Below are positions 36,977 to 46,680 of a stretch of DNA of 64,000 bases, one piece after another. Both the position numbers and the translations under genes were made by a program. Position 1 is the first letter of the stretch. Each line of letters starts with the position of its first letter. Source of the stretch: Aureimonas psammosilenae (GTDB taxonomy: Bacteria; Pseudomonadota; Alphaproteobacteria; Rhizobiales; Rhizobiaceae); NCBI RefSeq assembly GCF_009176975.1, contig NZ_WEZG01000002.1:496001-560000 (forward strand). Reading direction: 5' to 3'. The notes below the pieces were generated by a model that was not told the DNA's origin, searched no databases, and saw only the letters and a list, made by a program, of their open reading frames with translations.

Positions 36977-39391
36977 ATGTCGAACAAGTCCAACGAGGGG
37001 CAGGCGGGAGCCGTCCTTTATCCGGTTCTCCCGCTTCGGGACATCGTCGTTTTCCCCCACATGATCGTGCCGCTGTTCGTCGGGCGCGAGAAGTCGATCA
37101 AGGCGCTCGAAGAGGTGATGGGCGCCGACAAGCAGATTCTGCTCGTCACCCAGCGCAACGCCGCCGACGAAGACCCGTCGCCGGAATCGATGTACGATCT
37201 CGGCACCGTCGCCAATGTTCTGCAGCTTCTGAAGCTGCCCGACGGCACCGTGAAGGTGCTGGTCGAAGGCATGAGCCGTGCGCGCATTCAGAGCTTTTCG
37301 AGCCGTGGTGAATGGCACGAGGCTTCGGCCGTCGCGGTGCCGGCCGAGGACGAGGACCATGTCGAGCTCGAGGCTCTCGCCCGCTCGGTGGTGTCCGAGT
37401 TCGAGAATTACGTGAAGCTCAACAAGAAGATCTCGCCCGAGGTCGTGGGCGCGGCCGGCCAGATCGACGATTATTCCAAGCTCGCCGATACGGTGGCCTC
37501 GCATCTCGCGATCAAGATCGGCGAGAAGCAGGAGATGCTGAGCCTCGTCAGCGTTCGTGCCCGTTTGGAGAAGGCTTTGTCCTTCATGGAGGCCGAGATC
37601 TCGGTGCTTCAGGTGGAGAAGCGCATCCGCTCGCGCGTCAAGCGCCAGATGGAGAAGACGCAGCGCGAATACTACCTCAACGAGCAGATGAAGGCGATCC
37701 AGAAGGAACTCGGCGACGGCGAGGAAGGCCGCGACGAGCTGGCCGAGTTGGAAGAGCGCATCAAGCGCACCAAGCTTTCCAAGGAAGGTCGCGACAAGGC
37801 TTCGGCGGAGCTGAAGAAGCTGCGCCAGATGAGCCCAATGTCGGCCGAGGCGACGGTTGTGCGCAACTACCTCGACTGGCTGCTCGGTCTGCCTTGGGGC
37901 CAGCGTTCCAAGATCAAGGTCGATCTGAAGCTCGCCGAGCAGATCCTCGACGAGGAGCATTACGGCCTCGACAAGGTCAAGGAGCGGATCGTCGAGTATC
38001 TCGCGGTGCAAAGCCGTCAGGCGAAGATCAAGGGTCCGATCCTGTGCCTCGTCGGTCCTCCCGGCGTCGGCAAGACCTCGCTTGCCAAGTCCATCGCTCG
38101 CGCGACGGGACGCGAATATGTTCGCGTCGCGCTCGGCGGCGTGCGTGACGAAGCCGAGATCCGCGGCCATCGCCGGACCTATATCGGCTCCATGCCCGGT
38201 AAGATCATCCAGTCGATGAAGAAGGCGAAGAAGGCGAACCCGCTCTTCCTGCTCGACGAGATCGACAAGATGGGCCAGGACTTCCGGGGCGATCCGTCCT
38301 CCGCGCTTCTGGAGGTGCTCGATCCGGAACAGAACTCTACCTTCATGGACCACTACCTGGAGGTTGAGTACGACCTGTCGCCGACGATGTTCGTCACAAC
38401 GGCCAACACCCTGAACATTCCGGGTCCTCTTCTCGACCGCATGGAAGTGATCCGCATTGCGGGTTACACCGAGGACGAGAAGGTCGAGATTGCGCGTCGG
38501 CACCTCCTGCCGAAGGCAATTCGCGACCATGCCCTGAAAGCCGAGGAGTTTTCGGTTCAAACCGAAGCCCTGCGCGAGATCGCCCGCCGTTATACGCGGG
38601 AAGCCGGCGTGCGCAGCTTCGAGCGTGAGCTGATGACCCTGGCGCGCAAGGCCGTTACCAAGATCCTCAAGGGCGAGACCGAAGCGGTCGAAGTCACGGC
38701 GGAGAATCTCGCCGATTACCTTGGCGTGCCGCGCTATCGCTACGGCGAGGTCGAGGCCGACGATCAGGTCGGCGTGGTGACGGGTCTGGCCTGGACGGAA
38801 GTCGGCGGCGAGTTGCTGACGATCGAAGGCGTCATGATGCCCGGCAAGGGCAAGATGACGGTGACCGGCAACCTGAAGGAAGTGATGAAGGAGTCGATCT
38901 CGGCCGCGGCCTCTTATGTGCGCAGCCGCGCCATCGACTTCGGCATCAAGCCGCCGCTCTTCGACAAGCGCGACATCCACGTGCACGTGCCGGAAGGCGC
39001 GACGCCGAAGGATGGTCCGTCAGCCGGCACTGCCATGGCGACCGCGATCGTGTCGGTGATGACCGGCATCCCCGTCCGGCGCGACATCGCCATGACCGGC
39101 GAGATCACGCTGCGGGGCAGGGTGCTGCCGATCGGTGGGTTGAAGGAGAAGTTGCTCGCAGCTTTGCGCGGGGGGATCAAGACCGTCCTCATCCCCGAGG
39201 ACAATGCCAAGGACTTGGTCGACATCCCGGACAATGTGAAGAACAACCTCGAGATCATCCCGGTCGCGCGGATGGGCGAGGTGCTCAAGCACGCCCTCGT
39301 TCGCCTGCCCGAGCCCACCGAATGGTCCGAGGATGAGGCCTTGATCGGCGCAGCGAAAACGGACGATGGGGCGACCGCTGTCGCTCACTGA
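36977..39391 (+). CDS. lon: ATP-dependent protease La
   Basis: 804 residues. An N-terminal LON substrate-binding domain ([20 protein letters not shown]), a coiled-coil middle, Walker [14 protein letters not shown] (about residues 356-368), Walker [11 protein letters not shown], and the C-terminal serine protease domain with the catalytic Ser/Lys pair ([11 protein letters not shown], and [12 protein letters not shown]). It degrades misfolded and specific regulatory proteins. It has its own upstream region of 207 bases after the clpX terminator, so is probably transcribed separately. Confidence 0.98.
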   Translation: MSNKSNEGQAGAVLYPVLPLRDIVVFPHMIVPLFVGREKSIKALEEVMGADKQILLVTQRNAADEDPSPESMYDLGTVANVLQLLKLPDGTVKVLVEGMSRARIQSFSSRGEWHEASAVAVPAEDEDHVELEALARSVVSEFENYVKLNKKISPEVVGAAGQIDDYSKLADTVASHLAIKIGEKQEMLSLVSVRARLEKALSFMEAEISVLQVEKRIRSRVKRQMEKTQREYYLNEQMKAIQKELGDGEEGRDELAELEERIKRTKLSKEGRDKASAELKKLRQMSPMSAEATVVRNYLDWLLGLPWGQRSKIKVDLKLAEQILDEEHYGLDKVKERIVEYLAVQSRQAKIKGPILCLVGPPGVGKTSLAKSIARATGREYVRVALGGVRDEAEIRGHRRTYIGSMPGKIIQSMKKAKKANPLFLLDEIDKMGQDFRGDPSSALLEVLDPEQNSTFMDHYLEVEYDLSPTMFVTTANTLNIPGPLLDRMEVIRIAGYTEDEKVEIARRHLLPKAIRDHALKAEEFSVQTEALREIARRYTREAGVRSFERELMTLARKAVTKILKGETEAVEVTAENLADYLGVPRYRYGEVEADDQVGVVTGLAWTEVGGELLTIEGVMMPGKGKMTVTGNLKEVMKESISAAASYVRSRAIDFGIKPPLFDKRDIHVHVPEGATPKDGPSAGTAMATAIVSVMTGIPVRRDIAMTGEITLRGRVLPIGGLKEKLLAALRGGIKTVLIPEDNAKDLVDIPDNVKNNLEIIPVARMGEVLKHALVRLPEPTEWSEDEALIGAAKTDDGATAVAH

Positions 39392-39417
39392 ACTTGGACA
39401 AGTTGTGGAGAAACTGG

Positions 39418-39445
39418 ATGCCGCCCCGGAAAGGGCGGCATTTTT
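39418..39445 (+). terminator. Intrinsic terminator after lon
   Basis: ATGCCGCCC-CGGAAA-GGGCGGCAT (9-bp stem) followed by TTTTTCG, starting 27 bases after the lon stop. Confidence 0.92.
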
Positions 39446-39563
39446 CGTTGCAAACCCGCTTTTTCCGGGCTTTTCGCGACCACTCACACTTGCGTCATTC
39501 GGGCGAGTCGCACATTTTCCTGACCCATCAGAAGGTAGTCGCCTTCGAAACGGAGGAATCCTC

Positions 39564-39845
39564 ATGAACAAGAATGAACTCGTGTCGGCCGTCGCCGAGA
39601 AATCGGAACTGTCGCGCCAGGATGCCACCTCGGCAGTGGATGCCATCTTCGATGTGATGCAGACCGTTCTGGGCAAGGGCGACGAGATTCGGCTGGTCGG
39701 GTTCGGGACGTTCTCCGTGTCGCATCGCGCCGCGTCAAAGGGCCGTAACCCCTCCACCGGCGCCGAGGTCGATATTCCCGCCCGCAACGTTCCGCGCTTC
39801 ACGCCCGGCAAGGCTCTCAAGGACGCCGTGAACAAGGATAAGTAA
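39564..39845 (+). CDS. hup: DNA-binding protein HU
   Basis: 93 residues, the full length of an HU subunit: MNKNELVSAVAEKSELSRQD, the core GFGTFSVSHRAASKGRNPSTGAEVDIPARNVPRFTPGKALKDAVN with the DNA-clamp Pro in the NPSTG arm. It is a histone-like bending protein. ATG 39564 has a GGAGGA RBS. The frame runs open upstream but is not part of the protein. hup after lon is the usual order. Confidence 0.97.
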   Translation: MNKNELVSAVAEKSELSRQDATSAVDAIFDVMQTVLGKGDEIRLVGFGTFSVSHRAASKGRNPSTGAEVDIPARNVPRFTPGKALKDAVNKDK

Positions 39846-39885
39846 GCGGGACGCCTTCCAGGGCTTTCAGAAACGCGACTGACGC

Positions 39886-39914
39886 TGCCGGCGGGGCTTC
39901 CTGCCGGCATTTTC
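39886..39914 (+). terminator. Intrinsic terminator after hup
   Basis: TGCCGGC pairs with GCCGGCA around a 10-base loop, followed by TTTTCG. Confidence 0.8.
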
Positions 39915-39928
39915 GTTTCAGGAGGGTG

Positions 39929-40283
39929 TGCCGGGAGACTGTCCCGGCAAAGATGCCCTCTGACTGCCCCAGCGAGGCTCGGTGGCGGCCTTATGGGCTG
40001 AGAGTGTCCGGCGGGAAGGGCTTAACCTTCCAGCCAAGACGTAGCTTCAGCAACGCATCGAGCGCGGCTGTCGCAGATGCGGGAGGTGATGGGGCGTCCG
40101 CCGAGGAGCGACAAGCGCTGACCATCGCAGAAGCGTCCAACCGTCATGAAAGCCAGACGATGTCCGAACGCTCTGAGCCGAACCATAGCGGGCGTCTAAC
40201 AAAAAGGGACTATTCGACATCCTGCACGGCGGTCGCGATCTAAGTCTAGATCGCTTCGAACAGTCAGTGGTGCAGGATTTGTG
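39929..40283. other. Intergenic region hup to tRNA-Glu
   Basis: About 355 bases without a supported gene. It starts with a second perfect hairpin (TGCCGGGA-GACTG-TCCCGGCA, 39929-39949), whose role is unclear. The open frames here have no family match, and no recognisable RBS except a purine-rich GGAGGG before 39929. Confidence 0.4.
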
Positions 40284-40358
40284 TGGTACGCCCAGGGGGA
40301 ATCGAACCCCCCTCTCCACCGTGAAAGGGTGGCGTCCTGACCGATAGACGATGGGCGC
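40284..40358 (-). tRNA. tRNA-Glu (TTC)
   Basis: Read on the minus strand: GCGCCCA acceptor pairs with TGGGCGT (one G-U), CCACC/GGTGG anticodon stem with the loop CTTTCAC (anticodon TTC), TTCGATTCC T-arm and encoded CCA (40284-40286). Confidence 0.97.
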
Positions 40359-40436
40359 AGCGACGAGTGGCTGTATATGAGCGTTCGGCTTTGTCTGCAA
40401 GCGATTCTATGCCGATCGCCGAACTTTTTGCGGGGG

Positions 40437-41588
40437 TCAGTCGTCCGACCCGCCGGACAGCTTTTGCGACGCGAGAAGCAGGGTGCCGCGCGCCGGCGCA
40501 CGGCGGCAGGCCCAGTTCCAGTCACGCTGTTTGCCGGTGTCGACATGGATGGCGGAGGTGTTGCAATAGGTGCCGACGCCGCCGCGGTTGGGCAGGCTGC
40601 GCACGAAATTGGCGACCTGGAATTTGTCGGCTCCCGGCACGATGAAGTCGGCCGCTTTGCACTGTAGATGCATCGAGCGCTTGGCGCCGTTGACGCGCGT
40701 GTTATGGCGTGGGCTTCGGTAGCCTGAGGTCACGACCACCTTCGATTTGAAGCGCGTTTCGACGGCCTTGATGATGGAAACAAGGTCGCCCTGGAAACAG
40801 GCGGTCTGAACGTCGGTGCGCTGAACCATCAGGCCGTTCGGCGCGAGACGAGCCAAGCCGCCGATCGACGCGGTCTGAATCATGCCTTCGTCGCCGTTCG
40901 CCTCGTCGATGATGTCGGCATCGTAATCCGCCGACGCCTTCTGTCCGATCTCGAAAAGCGAGGCGTTGCTGCGCACGCCCGGCAGAACCGCGCCGTCCGC
41001 CGCGAGGGGGGCGCCGGTCCTCGGCAGAATCACTCGCCGCGTCTTGCCGAGATCGGCATTGCGGATCGGCGTCTTCGCCTTGGATTGCGCGTAGAGCGAG
41101 GCGAACATGGACCCTGAGGCGGCCTGTTCCTTTTCGCTCGGCTGTTCGGTCTGGCTGGAAACGAGGACGGTCGAGCCCGCGAAGGCGGCGATGGCGGCAT
41201 TGCCGGTGGCGATCGGCGCGCCGCCAGGCTTCGCTGCAGCTTCCAAGGCGCGTTCCGCCTTGTTGACGGGCTCGGAAACGGGACCTGAAGCCGCAGCAAC
41301 CTTCTCGCTGTTCTTGTCTGGAGCCGGTTTTTCCTGGGAACCAGCCGCCGCGGTCTGTGTTTCAGCCGCAGGGTTTGCCGCATCGGCTTCAGAACCCGCC
41401 GTCGCCTTCGTGTCGGAGGCGGCAGATTGCACGGCGAGGGCCGCGCCTTCTTTGGATGGGCCGATATTTCCGGCCTCGTCCATCGCGGATACGCAACCTC
41501 CGAGCAACGGGCCGGCCAGCAGCGCCACGCCCAGAAGATGCTTGCATCGCAGGCGCGAGATGCTTCCAAACCGCTTGAATGAGTCCAC
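40437..41588 (-). CDS. DUF882/M15-type peptidase lipoprotein
   Basis: 383 residues. A lipoprotein signal (LLGVALLAGPLLGGC, Cys about residue 32), an Ala/Glu/Lys-rich disordered region to about residue 240, then a YcbK-like peptidase M15A/DUF882 domain: VVVTSGYRSPRHNTRVNGAKRSMHLQCKAADF and AIHVDTGKQRDWNW (metal-binding His/Asp/His). It probably trims peptidoglycan peptides or is a non-catalytic relative. It ends 79 bases upstream of the tRNA-Glu 5' end and stands alone. Confidence 0.85.
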   Translation of the reverse strand: MDSFKRFGSISRLRCKHLLGVALLAGPLLGGCVSAMDEAGNIGPSKEGAALAVQSAASDTKATAGSEADAANPAAETQTAAAGSQEKPAPDKNSEKVAAASGPVSEPVNKAERALEAAAKPGGAPIATGNAAIAAFAGSTVLVSSQTEQPSEKEQAASGSMFASLYAQSKAKTPIRNADLGKTRRVILPRTGAPLAADGAVLPGVRSNASLFEIGQKASADYDADIIDEANGDEGMIQTASIGGLARLAPNGLMVQRTDVQTACFQGDLVSIIKAVETRFKSKVVVTSGYRSPRHNTRVNGAKRSMHLQCKAADFIVPGADKFQVANFVRSLPNRGGVGTYCNTSAIHVDTGKQRDWNWACRRAPARGTLLLASQKLSGGSDD

Positions 41589-41806
41589 GCGAGCCCCTCT
41601 CGGTCCTGTCGCCGGCGACGGTCGAAAAGACCTGTCCCCCTTTGGTCCGGCTTCGACGGACGGGTGCGAAGCACCTCCATGAACCCGGCGTGGTATCGGC
41701 TTTCTAAGGTCCCCACCTTGCGCAGGACTAACATGGAAGTCCTGCGCATGCAGCCGATTATTACTCCACCGTAATCTCTATGGCCAGAATGCGGCTGGAG
41801 GAAGGC

Positions 41807-42247
41807 TTACCATTGTCCGGTATTCTTCATGGACGACCAGGGTTCCGCCGAAGATTTAGCTCCACCTTTCTGCAAGATCTCGATCGAGATGCCGTCGGGA
41901 GAGCGCACGAAAGCCATTCGTCCGTCGCGGGGTGGGCGGTTGATGGTCACACCCGCATCCATCAGCCGCTGGCAGGTCTCGTAGATGTCGTCGACCTCGT
42001 AGGCGAGATGGCCGAAGTTTCGCCCGCCGTCGTATTCCTCCGGGTCCCAGTTGAAAGTCAGTTCCACGAGCGGCGCGGCGACTGATTTGCCGGCATCGAC
42101 ATCTTCGTCGGCAGCCAGGAAAATCAGCGTGTAGCGGCCAGCCTCGCTTTCCGAGCGTCGCACTTCCTTCATGCCGAGCTTGCCGCAGTAGAAATCCAGC
42201 GACTGGTCGATGTCGCGGATTCGCACCATCGTATGGAGATATCTCAT
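41807..42247 (-). CDS. gloA: Lactoylglutathione lyase (glyoxalase I)
   Basis: About 146 residues. The N-terminal [28 protein letters not shown] and [32 protein letters not shown] contain the metal-binding His and Glu of the VOC fold, with [11 protein letters not shown] at the end. It converts methylglyoxal hemithioacetal to S-lactoylglutathione. The second ATG (42247) is preferred to 42253 because it has a good AAGGGA spacing of 7 bases. It diverges from the cold-shock gene. Confidence 0.94.
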   Translation of the reverse strand: MRYLHTMVRIRDIDQSLDFYCGKLGMKEVRRSESEAGRYTLIFLAADEDVDAGKSVAAPLVELTFNWDPEEYDGGRNFGHLAYEVDDIYETCQRLMDAGVTINRPPRDGRMAFVRSPDGISIEILQKGGAKSSAEPWSSMKNTGQW

Positions 42248-42409
42248 CGTCATGTCCCTTTGGCTTTCCGCCTTAGGGTAGGGCGGCGCGCTTCGGTCGC
42301 CAGATCGAATCGGCCGTGGGTTTCGCTGTCCGTGCCGCTGACAAAGCGGGATATGCTGCTATCTTCGGTGATTGTTGATTCGTCCGAGCGGCCGGAACGA
42401 GTTCTGTCG

Positions 42410-42979
42410 ATGCCAGAAACAGATAGCAGTCATGCGGGCGATGAGGCGGACCATCTTCGGGAGGAGGTGGACGTCATCTCGGGCCGCATCAAGTGGTTCG
42501 ATGTCGCCAAGGGTTTCGGCTTCATCGTTCCCGACGATGGCGGGTCCGACGTGCTGCTGCATGTGACCTGCCTGAGGCGCGGCGGTTTCTCCACCGCCCT
42601 GGAGGGAACACGGGTCGTTTGCGAGGTGCATCGCGGCGAGCGCGGTCTTCAGGCGCTCCGCATCCTGTCCATGGATACCTCCGCCGCCGTTCACCCTTCA
42701 CAGTTGCCGCCGTCCCGCACCCTCGTGCAGATCGTCCCGTCCAGCGATCTGGAACTGGCGGTGGTGAAATGGTTCAACCGAACCAAGGGCTACGGCTTCC
42801 TGTCGCGCGGCGAGGGGACGGAGGACATCTTCGTCCATATGGAAACCTTGCGGCGCTACGGCATGGCGGAACTTCGCCCCGGCCAGGAGGTGCTCGTTCG
42901 CTATGGCGAGGGCTCGAAGGGTCTCATGGCGGCAGAAGTTCATCCCGGCAGCGGTTCCGAACATCCCGCCTCTCATTGA
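42410..42979 (+). CDS. Double cold-shock-domain protein
   Basis: 189 residues with two cold-shock domains: the first around residues 18-85 ([28 protein letters not shown]), the second about 120-182 ([28 protein letters not shown]). Each has the RNP1 (KGFGFI, KGYGFL) and RNP2-like (VLLHV, IFVHM) motifs, so it should bind single-stranded nucleic acid. An upstream ATG (42353) would add 19 residues. Two-domain CSPs are common in rhizobia. It precedes the DUF192 gene by 11 bases. Confidence 0.92.
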   Translation: MPETDSSHAGDEADHLREEVDVISGRIKWFDVAKGFGFIVPDDGGSDVLLHVTCLRRGGFSTALEGTRVVCEVHRGERGLQALRILSMDTSAAVHPSQLPPSRTLVQIVPSSDLELAVVKWFNRTKGYGFLSRGEGTEDIFVHMETLRRYGMAELRPGQEVLVRYGEGSKGLMAAEVHPGSGSEHPASH

Positions 42980-42990
42980 GCAGCATTCGA

Positions 42991-43443
42991 ATGCGTCCTC
43001 AGTTCCTTCCCGCCGTGGCCATTGTGGCCTGTATCCTGTCCAGCGCGTCGGCTGAGGCTGAAACCTCGGAGGCGACGCTGGTCACGGCCAGCGGCGTCCA
43101 CAAGCTGGAGATCGAACTCGCCGACACGCCCCAAACGCGGGAAACGGGTTTGATGAACCGACGGGACATGCCGTCCCACCATGGAATGTTGTTCGAGTTC
43201 GGCGAAACGCGGCCGGTGACGATGTGGATGAAGAACACCCTCATCTCCCTCGACATGCTGTTTCTGGATGAGAAGGGCGTCGTGACCCACCTGAAGGAGC
43301 GGGCCAAGCCCGAATCGCTCGACCTCATCCCGTCGGGCGGACCGGTGCGCTACGTTCTGGAACTGAATGGCGGCGCGGCCGATCGCTACGGCGTCAAGAT
43401 CGGTGATCGGCTTCACCATGCCTCGATCGGGCAGAAGCCCTGA
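42991..43443 (+). CDS. DUF192 periplasmic protein
   Basis: 150 residues with a signal peptide (AIVACILSSASAEA) and one DUF192 domain: LEIELADTPQTRETGLMNRRDMPSHHGMLFEFGETRPVTMWMKNTLISLDMLFLD. The LMFRxxL-type and MWMKNTxIPLDMxF-type motifs are the family signature. The function of DUF192 is unknown. It forms a pair with the cold-shock gene, 11 bases upstream, which is the common arrangement. Confidence 0.9.
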   Translation: MRPQFLPAVAIVACILSSASAEAETSEATLVTASGVHKLEIELADTPQTRETGLMNRRDMPSHHGMLFEFGETRPVTMWMKNTLISLDMLFLDEKGVVTHLKERAKPESLDLIPSGGPVRYVLELNGGAADRYGVKIGDRLHHASIGQKP

Positions 43444-43479
43444 CACCGGCGGACGGGCCGTTCACTCAGCTCTCTAAAC

Positions 43480-43743
43480 TCAAAGCTCGATTCGGCGCGG
43501 AACGTAGCCGCCGCGCCGGATGATCGAGGCAATCGCGATCTGCTCGCTCAACGGCTTCGCGAGAATCGGAAGAAGCCGGGCTTCCCAGACCTTGCGGTCG
43601 CCGACATCGAGGGCGCCGAGGCCGGACTCGGCGACGAGCTCGGCCACCCTCAGTTCCGTCGAGTTCGGGGCAAGCAGTTCGGCCGCCACGACATCCCGAA
43701 TCAGTGCCGACAACTCCTGGTCGACCTGACCGATCTTCCCCAT
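43480..43743 (-). CDS. Small hypothetical protein (87 residues)
   Basis: An acidic-to-neutral helical protein (VDQELSALIRDVVAAELLAPNSTELRVAELV and SEQIAIASIIRRGG). I do not recognise a family and see no export signal. Start ATG 43743 is preferred to an ATG at 43773. It is convergent with the DUF192 gene, 36 bases apart, and lies downstream of the 58-residue gene on the same strand. A longer frame (43466-43825) overlaps it in another phase; this frame has the better protein character. Confidence 0.5.
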   Translation of the reverse strand: MGKIGQVDQELSALIRDVVAAELLAPNSTELRVAELVAESGLGALDVGDRKVWEARLLPILAKPLSEQIAIASIIRRGGYVPRRIEL

Positions 43744-43855
43744 CGAATTCACTCGTTCGAACGCAACACGCACGGCTTCGACCTATGTGTTCGCGACCAA
43801 AAATCCAAGCCTCCAACCGTCGCATCGACAGCGGATTTTTAGGGATAGGGCTGCT

Positions 43856-44032
43856 TCAGCCGGCGCCTTCGTCGGCATCCCCGCCATCGTCGTTGGAAGG
43901 AAGGGAGCCCGCGCCCGGCGTCGCCTCGTCGTTGGTCAGTTCGGGCTTCGCATGCGGGCCGGAAGGCGGGGTCGCCGGCGAACGGTCGTCGCCCTTCTGC
44001 GGCTCGCTCGATTGCGGCTTCGGTTCACGCAT
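43856..44032 (-). CDS. Small acidic/Pro-rich hypothetical protein (58 residues)
   Basis: The ATG at 44032 is preceded by AAGGAGAT, a near-perfect Shine-Dalgarno sequence. The product is disordered and rich in Pro, Gly, Asp, Glu and Ser (REPKPQSSEPQKGDDRSPA ... SLPSNDDGGDADEGAG). No family is recognised; many rhizobia carry short disordered proteins like this. It lies 112 bases upstream of the 87-residue gene on the same strand. Confidence 0.6.
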   Translation of the reverse strand: MREPKPQSSEPQKGDDRSPATPPSGPHAKPELTNDEATPGAGSLPSNDDGGDADEGAG

Positions 44033-44166
44033 TTCTCATCTCCTTCAAGCTATACGGAACATGCCGAAGCCGCGTTCGTTGCGTGCGATGTGACGAGGGG
44101 AGTGGCGACAAGTCCGCTTGCCTCGGTGAATGTCATTCAATAGAAGACGATCGACGTTCGAACGGA

Positions 44167-44243
<77 letters not shown>

Positions 44244-44310
44244 TCGAAGCCGTCGCCGTCACGGTTTCGGATGGTTCGCCGCGCCGAGACCGGTTCAGGA
44301 GATCCAAGGA

Positions 44311-44616
44311 ATGGTGGCTCGTATCTTTCGCCCGGCCCGTACCGCGATGCAGTCCGGCCAGGCGCGGACGAAAGACTGGCGGCTTTCCTTCGAGCCCGAA
44401 GACAGCCTGCGCATCGAGCCGTTGATGGGCTACATGTCCTCCACGGACACGAAGTCGCAGATCGTGATGACCTTCGAAAGCCGGGAGCAGGCGGTGGATT
44501 TCGCCGAACGCCACGGTATTCCGTATCGCGTCGAAGAGCCGAAGGAAGCGTCGCGCTTGAAGGTGTCCTATTCCGACAACTTCAAATACGACCGCCGGCA
44601 GCCCTGGACGCATTGA
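44311..44616 (+). CDS. NDUFS4-like complex I accessory subunit
   Basis: 101 residues that match the ETC complex I / NDUFS4 family: ARIFRPARTAMQSGQARTKDWRLSFEP, PLMGYMSSTDTKSQIVMTFESREQAVDFAERHGI and SYSDNFKYDRRQPWTH, the invariant C-terminal NF-W motif. In mitochondria NDUFS4 stabilises the NADH-binding module of complex I; the bacterial role is inferred. ATG 44311 has an AGGAG site about nine bases upstream. It lies between tRNA-Pro and tRNA-Arg, the usual place in rhizobia. Confidence 0.93.
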   Translation: MVARIFRPARTAMQSGQARTKDWRLSFEPEDSLRIEPLMGYMSSTDTKSQIVMTFESREQAVDFAERHGIPYRVEEPKEASRLKVSYSDNFKYDRRQPWTH

Positions 44617-44662
44617 GGCGTCCTCATACCCCTTCAAGGCGGGTGCATAAGCCCGCGAGATC

Positions 44663-44738
44663 GGCCCCGTAGCTCAGAGGATAGAGCACCGGCCTTCTAA
44701 GCCGATGGTCGCAGGTTCGAATCCTGCCGGGGTCGCCA
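44663..44738 (+). tRNA. tRNA-Arg (TCT)
   Basis: GGCCCCG acceptor pairs with CGGGGTC (one G-U); the loop CTTCTAA gives anticodon TCT; the T-arm is TTCGAATCC; encoded CCA at 44736-44738. Confidence 0.96.
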
Positions 44739-44913
44739 AAAATTGCAACATCCGTAATGGGACGAAAGCCGCTGGTTCGCAAGGGTCGTGCCGGTTCTTC
44801 GCGATATGACGCCGGTCCGCCATCGCCCGCGCCTTCAAGGCGTCTTGGACCCGACGAACAGAGCTTCGAGCGTCATCCCTCCTGTCTGTCTCCCCGGCAC
44901 TAAAATCGATACC

Positions 44914-44942
44914 CAAACGAAAACCGGCGCTTACGGCGCCGG
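44914..44942 (-). terminator. Intrinsic terminator of the DUF2934 gene
   Basis: Minus strand: CCGGCGC pairs with GCGCCGG around a 5-base loop, followed by TTTTCGTTT. It begins 27 bases after the DUF2934 stop codon. Confidence 0.85.
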
Positions 44943-44969
44943 CGAATCGTTGCAGTTATACGGGGTTTG

Positions 44970-45320
44970 TCAGGCAGCAACCCTAGTCACTTCCATCCGC
45001 TTATCCCTGGAATTCAAGACGATCGGCAGATCGACGCGGGGGCATTCCGTTCCGAACAATTCGAACGAGAACGGTTCGGGCGCGTAGAGGGCTTGGCGCA
45101 TGCGCTTGGCTTCCACGGGCTCGAAAGGGGCCGTCGTCTGCAACGTCAGTTCCACTGCTGCGGCGACCAATCCCGGAGCACCTGAGGTGACCTGCTCACC
45201 TTCCACTTCCTGCCGCGCCTTCGCCCAATGCTCATGTTCGAGACCGATCGGTCGTCCCGCACGCTCCCAGATTTCGTAGGCTCGGTCACGAATTCGGGCG
45301 TCGTTGTCTATGAATGGCAT
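44970..45320 (-). CDS. DUF2934-domain protein
   Basis: 116 residues. The N-terminal 40 carry the DUF2934 signature (IRDRAYEIWERAGRPIGLEHEHWAKARQEVE). The C-terminal half (PVEAKRMRQALYAPEPFSFELFG ... DLPIVLN) is unassigned. DUF2934 proteins are common in rhizobia and of unknown function. ATG 45320 is chosen; the frame is open to 45371 but that addition is not part of the domain. It is followed by its own terminator and starts 74 bases downstream of metC on the same strand. Confidence 0.88.
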   Translation of the reverse strand: MPFIDNDARIRDRAYEIWERAGRPIGLEHEHWAKARQEVEGEQVTSGAPGLVAAAVELTLQTTAPFEPVEAKRMRQALYAPEPFSFELFGTECPRVDLPIVLNSRDKRMEVTRVAA

Positions 45321-45393
45321 GGCTGAACCTCCGCGCATCGGAACTCGCGAAAGCTGCGCCGGTTCCGCCAATGATGAAAAGAATATTACATCT

Positions 45394-46587
45394 CTAGAGA
45401 CCTGCCGCCGCGAAGCCCATCCGAAGGTCGTTTTGCAGGTCCTCGTAGTCTTCCAAACCGATCTGGAGGCGAATCACGATGCCTGCTTCCGGTTTCTTGG
45501 CGTAGATTCGATCGGACAGGTCGACCATCAGGATGAGGCTCTCGAACCCGCCCCAGGAATAGCCGAGACCGAAAATCTTCAACGCTTCGATGAATCGACT
45601 GCCGGCCGCTTCGTCTGCGCGAAGAACGAAGGAGAACAAGCCGCTCGCCCCGTCGAACTGTGATTTCCAGAGTTCATGGCCTTTGAAGGACGGCAGGGCG
45701 GGATGCAGGACTTCGGCGACGCTCGGCTGGCTTTCAAGCCATTGCGCCAGCCGCATGGCGGTGTCGCCGTGCCGTGCCAAGCGGACGCCCATCGTCCTCA
45801 AGCCCCTCAGGACAAGATAGGTGTCGTCCGGCGCGGCGTTGACGCCGATGATCATCTGGTTCTCGCGAAGTCGTGCATAGGTCGAGGAATTGGCCGAAAC
45901 GCTGCCGAGCATCACGTCCGAATGTCCGCCCGGATACTTGGTCAAGGCATGGATCGAGAGGTCCACGCCATGCTCGATCGGCCGGAAGAAGAGCGGCGTC
46001 GCCCAGGTGTTGTCCAGCATGGACACGGCGCCGCCGTCTCGCGCGATCTTCGCGACGCGAGCCACGTCGATCATCTCGAACGTGTTCGATCCCGGCGCTT
46101 CCAGGAAGACGACCTTCGTTTCCGGGCGCATCAACCGAGCAATGTCGTTCGCCTCGTGTGGGTCGAAATAGGTGACATCGACGCCCATGCGGCGCAGCAC
46201 CTTGTCCGCGAAGCGGCGGGTCGGCCCGTAGACCGAATCCACGATCAGGCAGTGATCCCCGGCGGAAAGAAAGGCGAGGAGGGGTACGGTGACCGCCGCA
46301 AGGCCGGACGGAAGGAGGATCGTCCCGGCCGCTCCCTCCAACTCGGTCAATGCCGCTTCGAGAGCATCCGTCGTCGGCGTGCCCCACAACGCATAGCGAT
46401 ACTTCTGCGAATGCGCCTTCATGGTCGCCACGTCCGGATAAAGCACGGTCGAGGCGTGGACCACTGGCGGGTTCACGAAACCATGATACTCGGCCGGGTC
46501 GAACCCGCTATGCGCCAGACGTGTGTTGAGACCTGCCTTGCGGCCACCGGAAGCTGGATCGTCCTGCAATTCTCGTACTTTCATCAT
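45394..46587 (-). CDS. metC: Cystathionine beta-lyase
   Basis: 397 residues, PLP-dependent Cys/Met metabolism enzyme: NPPVVHASTVLYPD, ALWGTPTTDALEAALTELEGA, the DNTWATPLFFRPIEHGVD strand and the Schiff-base Lys in ALTKYPGGHSDVM. It splits cystathionine to homocysteine, pyruvate and ammonia. It diverges from aapJ; in Rhizobium leguminosarum metC also lies next to the aap operon. No SAM-II riboswitch pattern was seen upstream. Confidence 0.94.
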   Translation of the reverse strand: MMKVRELQDDPASGGRKAGLNTRLAHSGFDPAEYHGFVNPPVVHASTVLYPDVATMKAHSQKYRYALWGTPTTDALEAALTELEGAAGTILLPSGLAAVTVPLLAFLSAGDHCLIVDSVYGPTRRFADKVLRRMGVDVTYFDPHEANDIARLMRPETKVVFLEAPGSNTFEMIDVARVAKIARDGGAVSMLDNTWATPLFFRPIEHGVDLSIHALTKYPGGHSDVMLGSVSANSSTYARLRENQMIIGVNAAPDDTYLVLRGLRTMGVRLARHGDTAMRLAQWLESQPSVAEVLHPALPSFKGHELWKSQFDGASGLFSFVLRADEAAGSRFIEALKIFGLGYSWGGFESLILMVDLSDRIYAKKPEAGIVIRLQIGLEDYEDLQNDLRMGFAAAGL

Positions 46588-46680
46588 GGAAGGAGAAACT
46601 TTTCCTGGCCATCGGAAGGCAGAGGAAAAAATTGCGCCAGCTTCTTGACCTGCTGAATTTTATGGCATGAATTCGGGTCA

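Noticed and set aside
36836-38986. A 716-codon open frame antisense to lon
   Set aside because: A shadow of lon; composition is Arg/His/Leu-rich with no motif.
39926-40243. A 105-codon frame between hup and tRNA-Glu
   Set aside because: No family resemblance, no good start context, and it crosses a perfect hairpin. It is more likely non-coding.
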